Assembly: GCA_036644995.1 (NCBI GenBank)
Contig: JAVXOZ010000004.1
Span: 1-64,000, forward strand
Source: Cryptoclostridium sp036644995
GTDB lineage: Bacteria > Bacillota > Dehalobacteriia > UBA7702
DNA length: 64,000 nt
Direction of reading: 5' to 3'
Within the stretch, counting starts at the first letter, position 1. Each line of letters begins with the position of its first letter. The notes beneath the pieces are model-generated. The model was not told the DNA's origin, ran no database searches, and saw only the letters and a list, made by a program, of their open reading frames with translations. A program made the translations under genes and the position numbers. Positions 37,520-46,899 of the stretch are shown in pieces.

Positions 37520-38224
37520 TTAATTTTTTGGTTTTTCCGCCAATACTTGGGGTTCTTCTTTTAATTCTTTTTCTTCTTGGATTTTTGGTTTTTCTGCCAA
37601 GACTTGGGGTTCTTCTTTTAATTCAGCTTGGTTTTCCTTTTTTACTTTGGGCTTTTTAATTTTGGAATAGCAATTAAAATGACACATGGCATCATCCACA
37701 CCACTTTTTAGCCATTCCATGGCACAATCCCCGGCTTTTTCCATCATCGCCGAAAGCAATTTCCATTCATCGTTACCAAAATGCCCTAAAACATGGTCTA
37801 TAACACCTTCATCCTTACCCCTGCCTATGCCGATTTTTAGCCGTGAAAAATCATCACCGCCCAAACAGGCAATGATGGATTTTAAGCCGTTATGTCCGCC
37901 GCTACTGCCTTGGGGACGTAATTTCATAGTGCCCGAAGGCAAGGAAAGGTCATCAGCAATTACCAAAATATCCTCATTTTCTATTTTATAATACCGTGCA
38001 ATCTCCCCTACACATTGTCCGCTTAAATTCATATAAGTTTGGGGCTTAACCAAAATTACTTTTTCACCTTTGTAAAATAATTCCGCCGTTAACCCTTGAA
38101 AATTCTTTTCTTTGATTTCCGCATTGAGTCTGTCTGCAATGAGATCCAAAGTAATAAAACCCACATTGTGCCGAGTTGCCTCGTATTTTTTGCCGGGATT
38201 GCCTAATCCCACCATCATTTTCAT
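37520..38224 (-). CDS. pth: Peptidyl-tRNA hydrolase with repeated C-terminal extension
   Basis: This 234-residue enzyme frees stalled peptidyl-tRNA. The core (about 1-185) has the usual motifs VGLGNPGKKYEATRHNVGF with the catalytic His, KPQTYMNLSG, and GSSGGHNGLKSI. The family norm is about 185-190 residues; here a charged tail of some 45 residues carries two copies of ELKEEPQVLAEKPK. The start is at the ATG 9 nt after GAGG. It lies between prs and mfd as in Bacillus, but repeat copy C and a divergent PRC-barrel gene separate it from prs. Confidence 0.95.
   Translation of the reverse strand: MKMMVGLGNPGKKYEATRHNVGFITLDLIADRLNAEIKEKNFQGLTAELFYKGEKVILVKPQTYMNLSGQCVGEIARYYKIENEDILVIADDLSLPSGTMKLRPQGSSGGHNGLKSIIACLGGDDFSRLKIGIGRGKDEGVIDHVLGHFGNDEWKLLSAMMEKAGDCAMEWLKSGVDDAMCHFNCYSKIKKPKVKKENQAELKEEPQVLAEKPKIQEEKELKEEPQVLAEKPKN
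37525..37624. repeat. 43-bp direct repeat inside the pth 3' end
   Basis: Two 43-bp copies (37525-37567 and 37582-37624) differ at two positions and have a period of 57 bp. They encode the duplicated EEPQVLAEKPK-type peptide of the Pth tail. Confidence 0.9.
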
Positions 38225-38253
38225 TTCAAATAACCTCACAAATCCAATAACTG

Positions 38254-38452
38254 TATAAATTAAATTTATATCAGATTGTTAAAAAACATAGTTTTTTGGC
38301 AAGATGTCAGGCTGTTAAGAAAGCCTTAGATTCGGTAAAACTCCCTGAACAGCCACTGTGCAGTGTACCTATATGTACATAAGCAGTGGATGGGAAGGGA
38401 TTTTACCGAATATCAGATTTTATCAACAGCCTATTATAAATTAAATTTATAT
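38254..38452. repeat. Structured intergenic repeat, copy C, flanked by 18-bp direct repeats
   Basis: A 163-bp unit (38272-38434) lies between two identical 18-bp sequences TATAAATTAAATTTATAT (38254-38271 and 38435-38452), themselves near-palindromic. The unit is an imperfect long hairpin: GGCTGTT / AACAGCC outside, TTCGGTAAAA / TTTTACCGAA next, CCACTG / CAGTGG inside, with GTAC twice in the loop. It sits between divergent pth and PRC-barrel genes, not after a gene. Flanking direct repeats suggest a target duplication. Confidence 0.85.
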
Positions 38453-38538
38453 TTCAATATCACTTACCTATTTTAACATATTTTCACCAAAATAAACATA
38501 GGATTTGAAAAAGAGCATAATAATTAGGAGGCTAACAA

Positions 38539-39300
38539 ATGGAATTACGCAGTAAAAATATTTTAGGATTACCTGTTTTTGCCATCTCCCAAGGTGAAAA
38601 ACTGGGGCAAGTGAAGGATTACGTATTTCATCCCGAAAAAAAAGCCATCATTGCTTTGTTAATATCCCCCACCAAACGCTTTGGTGAAGAAAAAATCTTA
38701 CCATTCTCCAACATTAAATCTTTGGGACAAGAAGCAATAACATTGGAAAACCCGGGAATGTTGGAAAAAAAAGGTGCTAACCCGGAAATTGCCACCTATT
38801 TAAAAAAAATGGCAAATATCATTGGGGTAAAAGTCATCACGGTTAATGGCTTTTGTTTGGGTAAAGCAACGGATTTTTTTATAGATGCCATTTCAGGAAA
38901 AATAACCAGCATAGCTTTGGGCAACGGTTTAGTAGACCAACTGCTTAAGGGCAATAATTTTTTAAGCTCAGATATGATAGATGTTTTTGGCAATGATGTA
39001 ATTTTAGCCAATGAAAACGCCAAACCAACCATGGGTAAACACACCCAATCCAACAATGAAAATAGCACCACCCAAAACACATCCCAAAACACATCCCAAA
39101 ACACAGGAAAAATTTCCCACAGCAATACACTTTGGAACCAAGGCAAAGAAATAATCAGAGAGAAAACAAAAACCTACATCACCAAATCCCCTGAATCCGC
39201 CGTATTTAATGAAATTATCACAGAAAAAGAAAACCCCTCGGAAAATGTGGAAAAAACCCACAAAACCAAAGGGGCAATATCTTATAAAAATGATTTATAA
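38539..39300 (+). CDS. PRC-barrel domain protein
   Basis: This 253-residue protein has two PRC-barrel-like halves: about 1-75 (SKNILGLPVFAISQGEKLGQVKDYVFHPEKK) and about 92-160 (VKVITVNGFCLGKATDFFIDAISGKI). A low-complexity tail includes a short NTSQ repeat (39074-39100) and ends in charged residues. PRC barrels bind RNA, protein or metal partners in varied roles, so no function is assigned. It is the only plus-strand gene between 29.5 and 46.9 kb. TAGGAGG lies before the ATG. Confidence 0.75.
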   Translation: MELRSKNILGLPVFAISQGEKLGQVKDYVFHPEKKAIIALLISPTKRFGEEKILPFSNIKSLGQEAITLENPGMLEKKGANPEIATYLKKMANIIGVKVITVNGFCLGKATDFFIDAISGKITSIALGNGLVDQLLKGNNFLSSDMIDVFGNDVILANENAKPTMGKHTQSNNENSTTQNTSQNTSQNTGKISHSNTLWNQGKEIIREKTKTYITKSPESAVFNEIITEKENPSENVEKTHKTKGAISYKNDL

Positions 39301-39307
39301 TTTTTGC

Positions 39308-40258
39308 TTATTCGAATAATCTGCTCACCGAAAGGTTGTTATTAATAGAGCGAATGGCTTCACCCAATAAAGAACCAACAGAAAGAATTTGGAATTTATC
39401 ATTTTCTAACATAGAGTCGTTTTTTTGAGGAATAGTGTTGGAAACCACAACTTCTTTAATGCAGGAATTGGAAAGTCTTTCCACCGCAGGGCCGCTAAAT
39501 AAAGCATGGCTGCAACAAACGTGTACTTCCTTGGCACCTTTTGCCATTAAAGCATCTGCACCTAAAGTTATGGTACCACCGGAATCTATAATATCATCCA
39601 CCATGATGGCAATTTTTCCTTCTACATCCCCAATAAGGTTCATAATTTCCGCTTCACCCGGAGCAGGGCGGCGTTTATCCACAATGGCTATTTCGCAATC
39701 TAAGCGATTAGCTAAATTTCTGGCACGGGTTACTCCGCCAATATCCGGAGAAACCACAATAACATCACCATCGAATTTTTTCTTTTTATAATAGTTCCCC
39801 AAAATAGGCATTGCCGAAAGATGATCCACGGGAATATCAAAAAATCCTTCTATAGCCGCAGCATGTAAATCCATAGATATAATACGTGAGGCACCTGCCG
39901 CAGTTATAAGATTAGCAGTAAGCTTAGCCGAAATTGGGTCACGGGCTTTGCTTTTGCGTTCTTGACGAGCATACCCATAATAGGGAATCACCGCAGTTAT
40001 GTTTTTTGCCGATGCACGGCGCATGGCATCAATCATAATAAGCAGTTCCATTAAATTGTCGTTTACTGAAGGGCAGGTAGGTTGCAAAATGTAGACATCT
40101 GCCCCACGCACGCTCTCCTTAATATCCACGCCAATTTCACCATCACGAAAACGTTGCACACTGCACTCACCAAGATTTATTTTCAAATGGTCTGCCATTT
40201 CCTGAGCTAAGGCAGGATGAGCATTACCTGCAAATAATTTTAAAGACATATCATTCAT
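39308..40258 (-). CDS. prs: Ribose-phosphate pyrophosphokinase
   Basis: This 316-residue enzyme makes PRPP from ribose 5-phosphate and ATP. Visible motifs are KLFAGNAHPALAQEM near the start, the ATP-binding VIPYYGYARQERK near 97, and the PRPP loop VDDIIDSGGTI near 218. The start is placed at the ATG 7 nt after GGAGGG. It follows glmU as in Bacillus. Confidence 0.97.
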   Translation of the reverse strand: MNDMSLKLFAGNAHPALAQEMADHLKINLGECSVQRFRDGEIGVDIKESVRGADVYILQPTCPSVNDNLMELLIMIDAMRRASAKNITAVIPYYGYARQERKSKARDPISAKLTANLITAAGASRIISMDLHAAAIEGFFDIPVDHLSAMPILGNYYKKKKFDGDVIVVSPDIGGVTRARNLANRLDCEIAIVDKRRPAPGEAEIMNLIGDVEGKIAIMVDDIIDSGGTITLGADALMAKGAKEVHVCCSHALFSGPAVERLSNSCIKEVVVSNTIPQKNDSMLENDKFQILSVGSLLGEAIRSINNNLSVSRLFE

Positions 40259-40352
40259 TCCCATTCCCTCCAAGAAAAAATATCCAATCAGTTAAAGTAT
40301 TGGCTATTCTTTTCTTATTTCCTTTAAAAAAAACCGCCTTTTTTAAGGATTT

Positions 40353-41732
40353 TTAGGATTTCTTGTGCATTTCTTTAAATTTTTGTGCCCAACCCTTGAT
40401 ATTTTTTTGCCTTTCTCTGGCAACAGCCAAAGCCTCGGCAGGAACATCATTGGTTACCACGGTACCTGCTGCAATATATGCACCTTCCCCAATATCCACA
40501 GGTGAAACCAAACTGGCATTGCAGCCAACAAATGCCTTATCCCCAATAGTGCTGCGGTATTTATTAAAGCCATCATAGTTACAGGTAATAGTTCCGCAAG
40601 CAATATTGCAACCGCTGCCCACATCACTATCGCCAATATAAGTTAAATGCGGAATTTTTGTACCATTATCAATGGTACTATTTTTAATTTCCACAAAATC
40701 ACCAATTTTTACAGTATCTGCCAGTTGGCTTTTTGGTCGCAAATAGGAAAACGGACCGATATTACAATGTTTTCCCATGGTGGCTTCCACCGCAATACTT
40801 TGCCAAAAACGTGTGCCATCACCAACTACGCAATCACGCAACTCAGATTGAGGGCCAATTTCACAATTACTGCCAATTTCACTTGCCCCTCTAATGGTGG
40901 TAAATGGTTCTACCACGGTATCCAAACCTATTTTAACCAGAGAATCTATATATGTAGATTCAGGTGCAACTATGGTTACACCTTGCTCCATCAATTCTTC
41001 ATTTTTACGGCGAAACATTATTTTAGTGGCTTCGCTTAATTGTATTCTATCGTTTATGCCTTTTACTTCCTCAAAATCATCTACCAACCAAGGTGTGGCA
41101 GTTAAGGATTTTTCATTGGCTATTGCCACGGTATCTGTAAGGTAAAATTCACCTTGACTGTTATCATCTTTTAATTCATCCAGAGCTTCACGAAGAAAAG
41201 CTAAATCAAAACAATAAACACCACTGTTTATTTCTTTAATTTGTTTTTGGGCTTCATCTGCATCTTTTTCTTCAACAATTTTAGATAACAAACCATTTTC
41301 GGAACGAATAATACGACCATAATCCCGTGGGTTTTCCAATTTAGCAGTTAAAACCGAACAAACAGCCCCTGTTGATTCATGATTATTTATAAATTTTTCC
41401 AAGGTGGCACCACGCAATAAAGGGGTATCCCCACATAGCACCAAAACAGTGCCTTTGGCATCTGCCAAGGATGGCATTGCCTGCTTAACAGCATGGCCTG
41501 TACCCTTTTGTTCCTTTTGAAGTACAAACTCCGTGCGTTGGGCAAAAACCTCTTTAATAGCATCGGCACCATGCCCCACCACGGTAAATATTTTTTCGGT
41601 ATTAAAGCTTTCCGCCGCTGCCAACACATAATGTAAAATGGGGTGAAAAGCCACTTGGTGCAAAACTTTGGGTAACTGAGATTTCATTCTTGTGCCTTTA
41701 CCCGCCGCTAAAATTAAAACATAACGCTGCAA
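40353..41732 (-). CDS. glmU: GlmU: UDP-N-acetylglucosamine synthesis
   Basis: This 459-residue bifunctional enzyme has an N-terminal uridylyltransferase (LAAGKGTRMKSQLPKVLH at 8-25). A C-terminal left-handed beta-helix acetyltransferase lies about 250-440, with hexapeptide repeats (IGSNCEIGPQSELRDCVVG). It makes UDP-GlcNAc for the cell wall. It lies between spoVG and prs in the conserved order. Confidence 0.97.
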   Translation of the reverse strand: MQRYVLILAAGKGTRMKSQLPKVLHQVAFHPILHYVLAAAESFNTEKIFTVVGHGADAIKEVFAQRTEFVLQKEQKGTGHAVKQAMPSLADAKGTVLVLCGDTPLLRGATLEKFINNHESTGAVCSVLTAKLENPRDYGRIIRSENGLLSKIVEEKDADEAQKQIKEINSGVYCFDLAFLREALDELKDDNSQGEFYLTDTVAIANEKSLTATPWLVDDFEEVKGINDRIQLSEATKIMFRRKNEELMEQGVTIVAPESTYIDSLVKIGLDTVVEPFTTIRGASEIGSNCEIGPQSELRDCVVGDGTRFWQSIAVEATMGKHCNIGPFSYLRPKSQLADTVKIGDFVEIKNSTIDNGTKIPHLTYIGDSDVGSGCNIACGTITCNYDGFNKYRSTIGDKAFVGCNASLVSPVDIGEGAYIAAGTVVTNDVPAEALAVARERQKNIKGWAQKFKEMHKKS

Positions 41733-41750
41733 AAAAAATCACTCCTATAC

Positions 41751-41783
41751 AAAAAAAATGAGAGGAAATTCCTATCATTTTTT
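41751..41783 (-). terminator. Intrinsic terminator between spoVG and glmU
   Basis: The minus strand shows an interrupted stem AAAATGA-AGGAA / TTCCT-TCATTTT followed by a run of T residues, placed 19 bp before the glmU start. It probably separates spoVG transcription from glmU. Confidence 0.65.
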
Positions 41784-41939
41784 CATTTTAGGGAGAATCT
41801 CCCATGTAATTAGTATAACGCTTTTATTTGAGAAATGCAAATATTTAAAATTACGCATACAAAAGAGAGGCATAAATACCCCACTTTTGCAAAACACGTT
41901 GTTATTGAATTTTCATAAGTAAATAAGTTTCTTAAAAAA

Positions 41940-42233
41940 TTATGGTACAAGGGTATCCTCGGTTTCAGCCTGTTCTAATGCCAATGCCTCTTCATATTTT
42001 TCCAAAACTTTGGTTTGCAGCATCTCTCTGGCTTCTTGAGAAATAGGGTGTGCAATATCTCTAAACTCACCGCTTGGTGTCTTTCTGCTGGGCATAGCCA
42101 CAAAAATACCGTTTTGCCCGGACACAACTTTAACATCATGAATAACAAAAGCATCATCAAAAGTAACAGATACAATGGCTTTCATTTTACCCTCTGACAG
42201 TAATTTTCTAACTCTTACATCGGTTATATTCAC
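41940..42233 (-). CDS. spoVG: SpoVG RNA/DNA-binding regulator
   Basis: This 97-residue protein matches SpoVG from its first residues (NITDVRVRKLLSEGKMKAIVSVTFDDAFVIHDVKV) through GIFVAMPSRK and FRDIAHPIS. SpoVG is a small nucleic-acid-binding regulator of sporulation, cell division and virulence in Bacillota. It starts with GTG, 9 nt after AAAGGAG. A sigma-H-like promoter lies just upstream, as in Bacillus. Confidence 0.96.
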   Translation of the reverse strand: MNITDVRVRKLLSEGKMKAIVSVTFDDAFVIHDVKVVSGQNGIFVAMPSRKTPSGEFRDIAHPISQEAREMLQTKVLEKYEEALALEQAETEDTLVP

Positions 42234-42262
42234 AATAAGTCACTCCTTTCGGTCAATAACTT

Positions 42263-42290
42263 ATTTCTACATACAAACCAAAATTCCTTC
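42263..42290 (-). promoter_or_regulatory. Sigma-H-like promoter of spoVG
   Basis: Read on the minus strand, GAAGGAATT, 11 bp, GTAGAAAT fits the sigma-H pattern (RNAGGAWWW, 11-12 bp, RNNGAAWW), 30 bp before the GTG start. spoVG is a classic sigma-H target in Bacillus. Confidence 0.55.
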
Positions 42291-42318
42291 AACATTTCTA
42301 CAAAGTTTGAATATTTTG

Positions 42319-43191
42319 TCATTTTTTTTCATATCGTGTTACACCGTGGGTCACAGGTCGCACAAAAAACAACCTGCCATTTTCATTTTTCCATTCTTCC
42401 ATGAGCTTTTTCCAGCTATTATCAACGCATAAAGCAAATATAGAAGCACCGCTGCCACTCATCAGTGGGTATAAACCTCTATGGCACCAATCTTCTTTTT
42501 GCTTTTGCAAGCTTGGATATTTAGCCAGTACCACAGATTCTAAATCATTGTAAAGTGCAGCGGCAATTTTTGGCAAATCATTTTGTTTTATGGCTTCAAC
42601 CATAGCTTTTTCGTCCCCAACATGGTTTTTGTCGGGTAGTTCATCATAGGCTGCAAAAGCCTCCTTGGTTGAAACTAAAATACCACTGTTTACCAAAGGA
42701 ATTTGGCAATTAGGAAAATCCGGCAATTTTTCCAATTTGTCTCCTTTGCCACGTGCCAAAGCAGTGCCACCCATAACACAAAAAGGCACATCTGCACCGA
42801 TTTCTGCACCAATTTCCCCTAATTCCTCAAGGGACAGGCCCAGTTTAAAATAATCATTAACACCGTGGAGCATAGCAGCACCATCACCGCTGCCACCTGC
42901 CAACCCTGCATCCATAGGAATATTTTTTACCAATTTCACATGGACTTCTTGGGGTAAATCGAATTTTTCCTTCATCAATTCCCAGCTACGGGTAACGGTA
43001 TTTTGGGATTTTTCTCCCAAATTTTTATCACCTGTATCCAACTGAAAATCTCGCTGTTCAAAATCAAAATCCAAGCGGTCGAAAAGAGAAACAGATTGCA
43101 TTACCGAGGTAATCTCGTGATATCCCGATTCCATCTTTTCATGAACACCCAAATACAAATTGATTTTAGCGGCGGAATAATAACTCATCAT
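42319..43191 (-). CDS. ispE: IspE: 4-diphosphocytidyl-2-C-methyl-D-erythritol kinase
   Basis: This 290-residue GHMP kinase has AAKINLYLGVHEKMESGYHEI at the start and the ATP loop PMDAGLAGGSGDGAAML near 92. It phosphorylates CDP-methylerythritol, linking the IspD and IspF activities encoded at 14.5-15.7 kb. The variant loop LAGGSGD conforms to the family. Its ATG begins right after the dapL stop, so the two are probably cotranscribed. Confidence 0.95.
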   Translation of the reverse strand: MMSYYSAAKINLYLGVHEKMESGYHEITSVMQSVSLFDRLDFDFEQRDFQLDTGDKNLGEKSQNTVTRSWELMKEKFDLPQEVHVKLVKNIPMDAGLAGGSGDGAAMLHGVNDYFKLGLSLEELGEIGAEIGADVPFCVMGGTALARGKGDKLEKLPDFPNCQIPLVNSGILVSTKEAFAAYDELPDKNHVGDEKAMVEAIKQNDLPKIAAALYNDLESVVLAKYPSLQKQKEDWCHRGLYPLMSGSGASIFALCVDNSWKKLMEEWKNENGRLFFVRPVTHGVTRYEKK

Positions 43192-44367
43192 TTAAAATGT
43201 TACCTCACCCAAATGTTCTTTCAAACGTTTGGCAGCTTCTTTTACCCGTTCCTCGGGAATGGTTAAAGATATGCGGAAATAGCCCTCACCATTGGGTCCA
43301 TAGCCGCTGCCGGGAGTGATAACAATACCTGCTTTATCTAAAATATATTCCGCAAAGGAGGCAGATGTAAAGCCTTTGGGCACAGGTGCCCATATATAAA
43401 AGGTAGCTTTGGGCATTTCTAAATCCCAGCCTAAATCGTTAAAGGTTTTCACCACCACATCACGGCGGCGGGAATAAACAGATTGCATTTCTTTAATGGC
43501 ACTTTGGTCGCTTTCCAATCCTGCAATGGCAGCTTCCTGCACCGCTTGGAATGCTCCGCTGTCCACATTGCTTTTATACCTTGCCAAAGTAGCAATAATT
43601 TCGGGATTACCCACAGCAAAACCAATACGCCATCCTGTCATATTAAAGGGTTTGGAAAGGGAATTAAATTCTATCCCCACATCTTTGGCGCCTTCAACTT
43701 CCATAAAACTGGGGGGACGATAGCCATCGTAACTCACTTCTGAATAGGCATTATCGTGGCACACGATGATATCGTATTTTTTGGCAAAAGCCACAACTTC
43801 TTCAAAAAATGAAATGGGAGCAATAGCTCCTGTGGGATTATTGGGATAGCCCATCCAAAATATTTTCGCTTTTTTTGCCACATCTTCGGGGATAGCTTTT
43901 AAGTCCGGCAAAAAACCGTTTTCTTCTTTTAAGGGCATATAATAGGGTTCGCCCCCTGCCAGCATAGTACCGATGCCATAAACGGGATAGCCGGGATCCG
44001 GCACTAAATTGATATCACCGGGATCTACATAGCAGTAATTTACATTGGCAATACCCTCTTTGGAGCCAATCAAAGCAACAACCTCGGTTTTAGCATCTAA
44101 ATTTACCCCAAAACGCTTTTTGTACCACCCTGCCACAGATTCTCGAAAAGAGAGCATCCCCACCGATGAGGGATATTGATGGTTTGCCGGGGTTTTGATG
44201 GTTTCCGCCATTTTTTCAATGATAAAATCTGGGGTTGGTAAATCAGGATCACCGATACCAAAGCTGATAATATCAATACCTTTATCTTTATATTCCTGAA
44301 TTTTCTTTTCAATCCCCGCAAATAAATAGGGGGGAATCTCACGAATTCTTTTTGCTTCCTGTTTCAT
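43192..44367 (-). CDS. dapL: LL-diaminopimelate aminotransferase
   Basis: This 391-residue fold-I aminotransferase opens with AKRIREIPPYLFAGIEKKIQE and GIGDPDLPTP. It has the PLP lysine in NSLSKPFNMTGWRIGF near 238 and the WMGYPNNPTGA motif near 170. It converts tetrahydrodipicolinate directly to LL-diaminopimelate, skipping the acylated steps. dapF next to it, making meso-diaminopimelate, supports the call over a general aspartate aminotransferase. Confidence 0.93.
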   Translation of the reverse strand: MKQEAKRIREIPPYLFAGIEKKIQEYKDKGIDIISFGIGDPDLPTPDFIIEKMAETIKTPANHQYPSSVGMLSFRESVAGWYKKRFGVNLDAKTEVVALIGSKEGIANVNYCYVDPGDINLVPDPGYPVYGIGTMLAGGEPYYMPLKEENGFLPDLKAIPEDVAKKAKIFWMGYPNNPTGAIAPISFFEEVVAFAKKYDIIVCHDNAYSEVSYDGYRPPSFMEVEGAKDVGIEFNSLSKPFNMTGWRIGFAVGNPEIIATLARYKSNVDSGAFQAVQEAAIAGLESDQSAIKEMQSVYSRRRDVVVKTFNDLGWDLEMPKATFYIWAPVPKGFTSASFAEYILDKAGIVITPGSGYGPNGEGYFRISLTIPEERVKEAAKRLKEHLGEVTF

Positions 44368-44378
44368 AAAAAACTCCT

Positions 44379-45218
44379 TTAGTATATATATTCACCTTGA
44401 GCAACATAAGCAATGGGGCCTGTCATCATCAGATGTCCGTTTTCCCGCCATTCACATTCCAAATCGCCGCCCAAAAGATGTACTGTAACATTTCTATCGG
44501 TATAGCCATTGAGAATAGATGCCACAACCGAGGCAGAAGCACCTGTGCCACAAGCCAAGGTTTCACCGCAGCCACGTTCAAAAACACGCATTCTTATTTC
44601 ATTGGCAGTAACTACTTCCACAAATTCCACATTTATTTTTTCAGGGAACATTTTATGGCATTCCAAAATCGGTCCCAAATCATGAACAGGGGCTTTAACT
44701 AAATCGTTCCAAAAAGTTACCGCATGGGGATTACCCATGGATACACAGTTAAGCTCAAATTCATAGCCATCCACCACCATTGGCATTGCCACAACTTCAT
44801 CTTTATCCACTTCTACGGGTATTTCCCAAGCTTTTACTCTGGGGATACCCATATCCACTCTGATTTTTTGTAATTTTTCATCTTCAAATATCAACACTGG
44901 TTTAATGGTGCCTGCGGCTGTTTCAACCTTCATTTCATTTTTGGGCACAATACCTTTATCGTAAACATATGCCGCAAAACAACGAATGCCGTTTCCGCAC
45001 ATTTGGGCTTCGGTACCATCATTATTAATAATACGCATACGAATATCGTTTATTTCCGAGGGTAAAACCACCAATAAACCATCGGCACCAATGCCAAAAT
45101 GGCGGTCACAAACTTTTTTAGCCAAATCATTTAAATCATCGGGCAATTCACCATTTAGATTTTCGACGATAACAAAATCATTGCCTAAACCATTCATCTT
45201 AGTAAAGTTGAGTTTCAT
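44379..45218 (-). CDS. dapF: Diaminopimelate epimerase
   Basis: This 279-residue cofactor-free epimerase has its two catalytic cysteines in MCGNGIRCFAAYVY (near 73) and RGCGETLACGTGASA (near 217). It starts MKLNFTKMNGLGNDF at the ATG 10 nt after AGGAGG; the open frame begins 31 codons earlier without support. It supplies meso-diaminopimelate for peptidoglycan and lysine. It lies 11 bp before dapL. Confidence 0.96.
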   Translation of the reverse strand: MKLNFTKMNGLGNDFVIVENLNGELPDDLNDLAKKVCDRHFGIGADGLLVVLPSEINDIRMRIINNDGTEAQMCGNGIRCFAAYVYDKGIVPKNEMKVETAAGTIKPVLIFEDEKLQKIRVDMGIPRVKAWEIPVEVDKDEVVAMPMVVDGYEFELNCVSMGNPHAVTFWNDLVKAPVHDLGPILECHKMFPEKINVEFVEVVTANEIRMRVFERGCGETLACGTGASASVVASILNGYTDRNVTVHLLGGDLECEWRENGHLMMTGPIAYVAQGEYIY

Positions 45219-45247
45219 CTTTCTTTTGCCTCCTAATATTTTGCAAA

Positions 45248-46582
45248 TCAGAATTTGGTTAAATACTGACTTATTTCCCATGGTGTTACTTGGGTGCGAT
45301 ATTCCAGCCATTCTTCTCTTTTAGCTTGAATAAAGCAATTATAAACGTGATTGCCCAAAGCTTCGGAAATTACTATATCGCTTCTCAGCTCATCTATTGC
45401 CTCATCCAAATTACGTGGCAGGCAACCTATACCTCTGGTTAAACGCTCCTCATCTGTGAGGTCATATAAATTATAATCGCAGGCTTTGGGTGGTTGGATT
45501 TTATTTTTTATGCCATCAAGTCCTGCAATGAGCATAACCGCTGTGCCCAAATAAGGGTTGGCAGCAGGATCAGGACTACGCATTTCCACTCTGGTGGATG
45601 CCCCTCTTTTAGAAGGTATCCGCACTAAAGGACTACGGTTTTTACCGGACCAAGCTATATAAACCGGTGCTTCATACCCGGAAACAAGTCTTTTATAAGA
45701 ATTTACCGTGGGGTTAACTATGGCAGTAATTGCCTTGGCGTGTTTTAATAAGCCACCAATATAATAATACGCAATTTCAGAAAGACCATCTGTACCATTG
45801 GCATCGGCAAACATATTTTTACCTTCTAAATTGCAAAGGCTTTGATTCATGTGCATACCCGAACCCGCAATACCAAAAATAGGTTTTGGCATAAAGGTGG
45901 CATGTAAACCATGGCGTTGTGCCACCATTCTCACCACTAATTTAAAGGTTTGTATTCTATCCGCAGAAGATAAAGCATCTCCATATTTAAAATCTATTTC
46001 GTGCTGTCCCGGAGCACATTCATGGTGGGAAGCTTCCACTTCATAATTCATATCTTCCAAGGCATAAACCATTTCACGTCGGGCAGCCGAGCCTAAATCC
46101 ACAGGAGAAAGGTCAAAATATCCTGCTTGATCTTGGGTTTCTAAAGTGGGGCGACCTGTACTATCTGTATGAAAAAGAAAAAACTCAGCTTCGGGTCCCA
46201 CATTCATGGTGTAGCCCATATCCTTTGCCAAAGCAACGGCTCTTTTTAAAACGTAGCGTGGGTCACCTTCAAAAGGTTCCTCATTGGCATCGTAAATATC
46301 GCAAATCAACCGAGCAATGCCACCATCCTGATAGTGCCAAGGAAATATTTGCCAAGTATCCAAATCGGGTTTTAAATACATATCACTTTCTTCAATACGC
46401 ACAAAACCATCCACAGATGAACCATCAAACATTATTTCACCATCTATGGCTTTGGCTAATTGAGATAGAGGTATATTTACATTTTTCAGTATGCCAAAAA
46501 CATCACTGAATTGCAATCTAATAAAACGGATATTATTATCTTTAGCACTGGCAAGAATATCTTCCTTATTATATTTAGCCAT
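45248..46582 (-). CDS. glnA: Glutamine synthetase, type I
   Basis: This 444-residue enzyme has the beta-grasp start (FSDVFGILKNVNIP), FDGSSVDGFVRIEESDMYLKPD, the catalytic GPEAEFFLF and GSGMHMNQSL, and the ATP segment KRLVSGYEAPVYIAWSGKNRSPLVRIP. It lacks the adenylylation-type tail of long enteric forms and is the GSI-alpha size common in Bacillota. The start is at the ATG 5 nt after GGAGG. It lies 29 bp before dapF. Confidence 0.96.
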   Translation of the reverse strand: MAKYNKEDILASAKDNNIRFIRLQFSDVFGILKNVNIPLSQLAKAIDGEIMFDGSSVDGFVRIEESDMYLKPDLDTWQIFPWHYQDGGIARLICDIYDANEEPFEGDPRYVLKRAVALAKDMGYTMNVGPEAEFFLFHTDSTGRPTLETQDQAGYFDLSPVDLGSAARREMVYALEDMNYEVEASHHECAPGQHEIDFKYGDALSSADRIQTFKLVVRMVAQRHGLHATFMPKPIFGIAGSGMHMNQSLCNLEGKNMFADANGTDGLSEIAYYYIGGLLKHAKAITAIVNPTVNSYKRLVSGYEAPVYIAWSGKNRSPLVRIPSKRGASTRVEMRSPDPAANPYLGTAVMLIAGLDGIKNKIQPPKACDYNLYDLTDEERLTRGIGCLPRNLDEAIDELRSDIVISEALGNHVYNCFIQAKREEWLEYRTQVTPWEISQYLTKF

Positions 46583-46899
46583 ACGAACCTCCATAAATAT
46601 TATTATCTTTTTTATTATACTATAAATTTAGTAAAAAATAAAGAACAAGTATAATGGGATTTATTTATAGTATCCCACAGCACAATTAAAATATCGGCAA
46701 TTTTAAATGGATATTACAAGGCTATTATATAAATTTAATTACATAAAAATGAATAAAGTATCTTTTATCATTGGGAAATGCGGTTAATAAAAAAGCTGTA
46801 AATTATAATAAAAAGAAATACTATTTTTTTAATGTGTAATATTTTACTATTTTTTTCACTATATTTAGGAAAAGAGATTTTTTCACAAGAGGTGACGCA
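46583..46899. other. Divergent promoter spacer, 317 bp, no gene
   Basis: AT-rich DNA between glnA and the heptad-repeat gene. For glnA a -10 TATAAT (46614-46619, minus strand) with a poor -35 is seen. No GlnR-type operator, repeat copy or small open frame was recognised. Confidence 0.5.
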
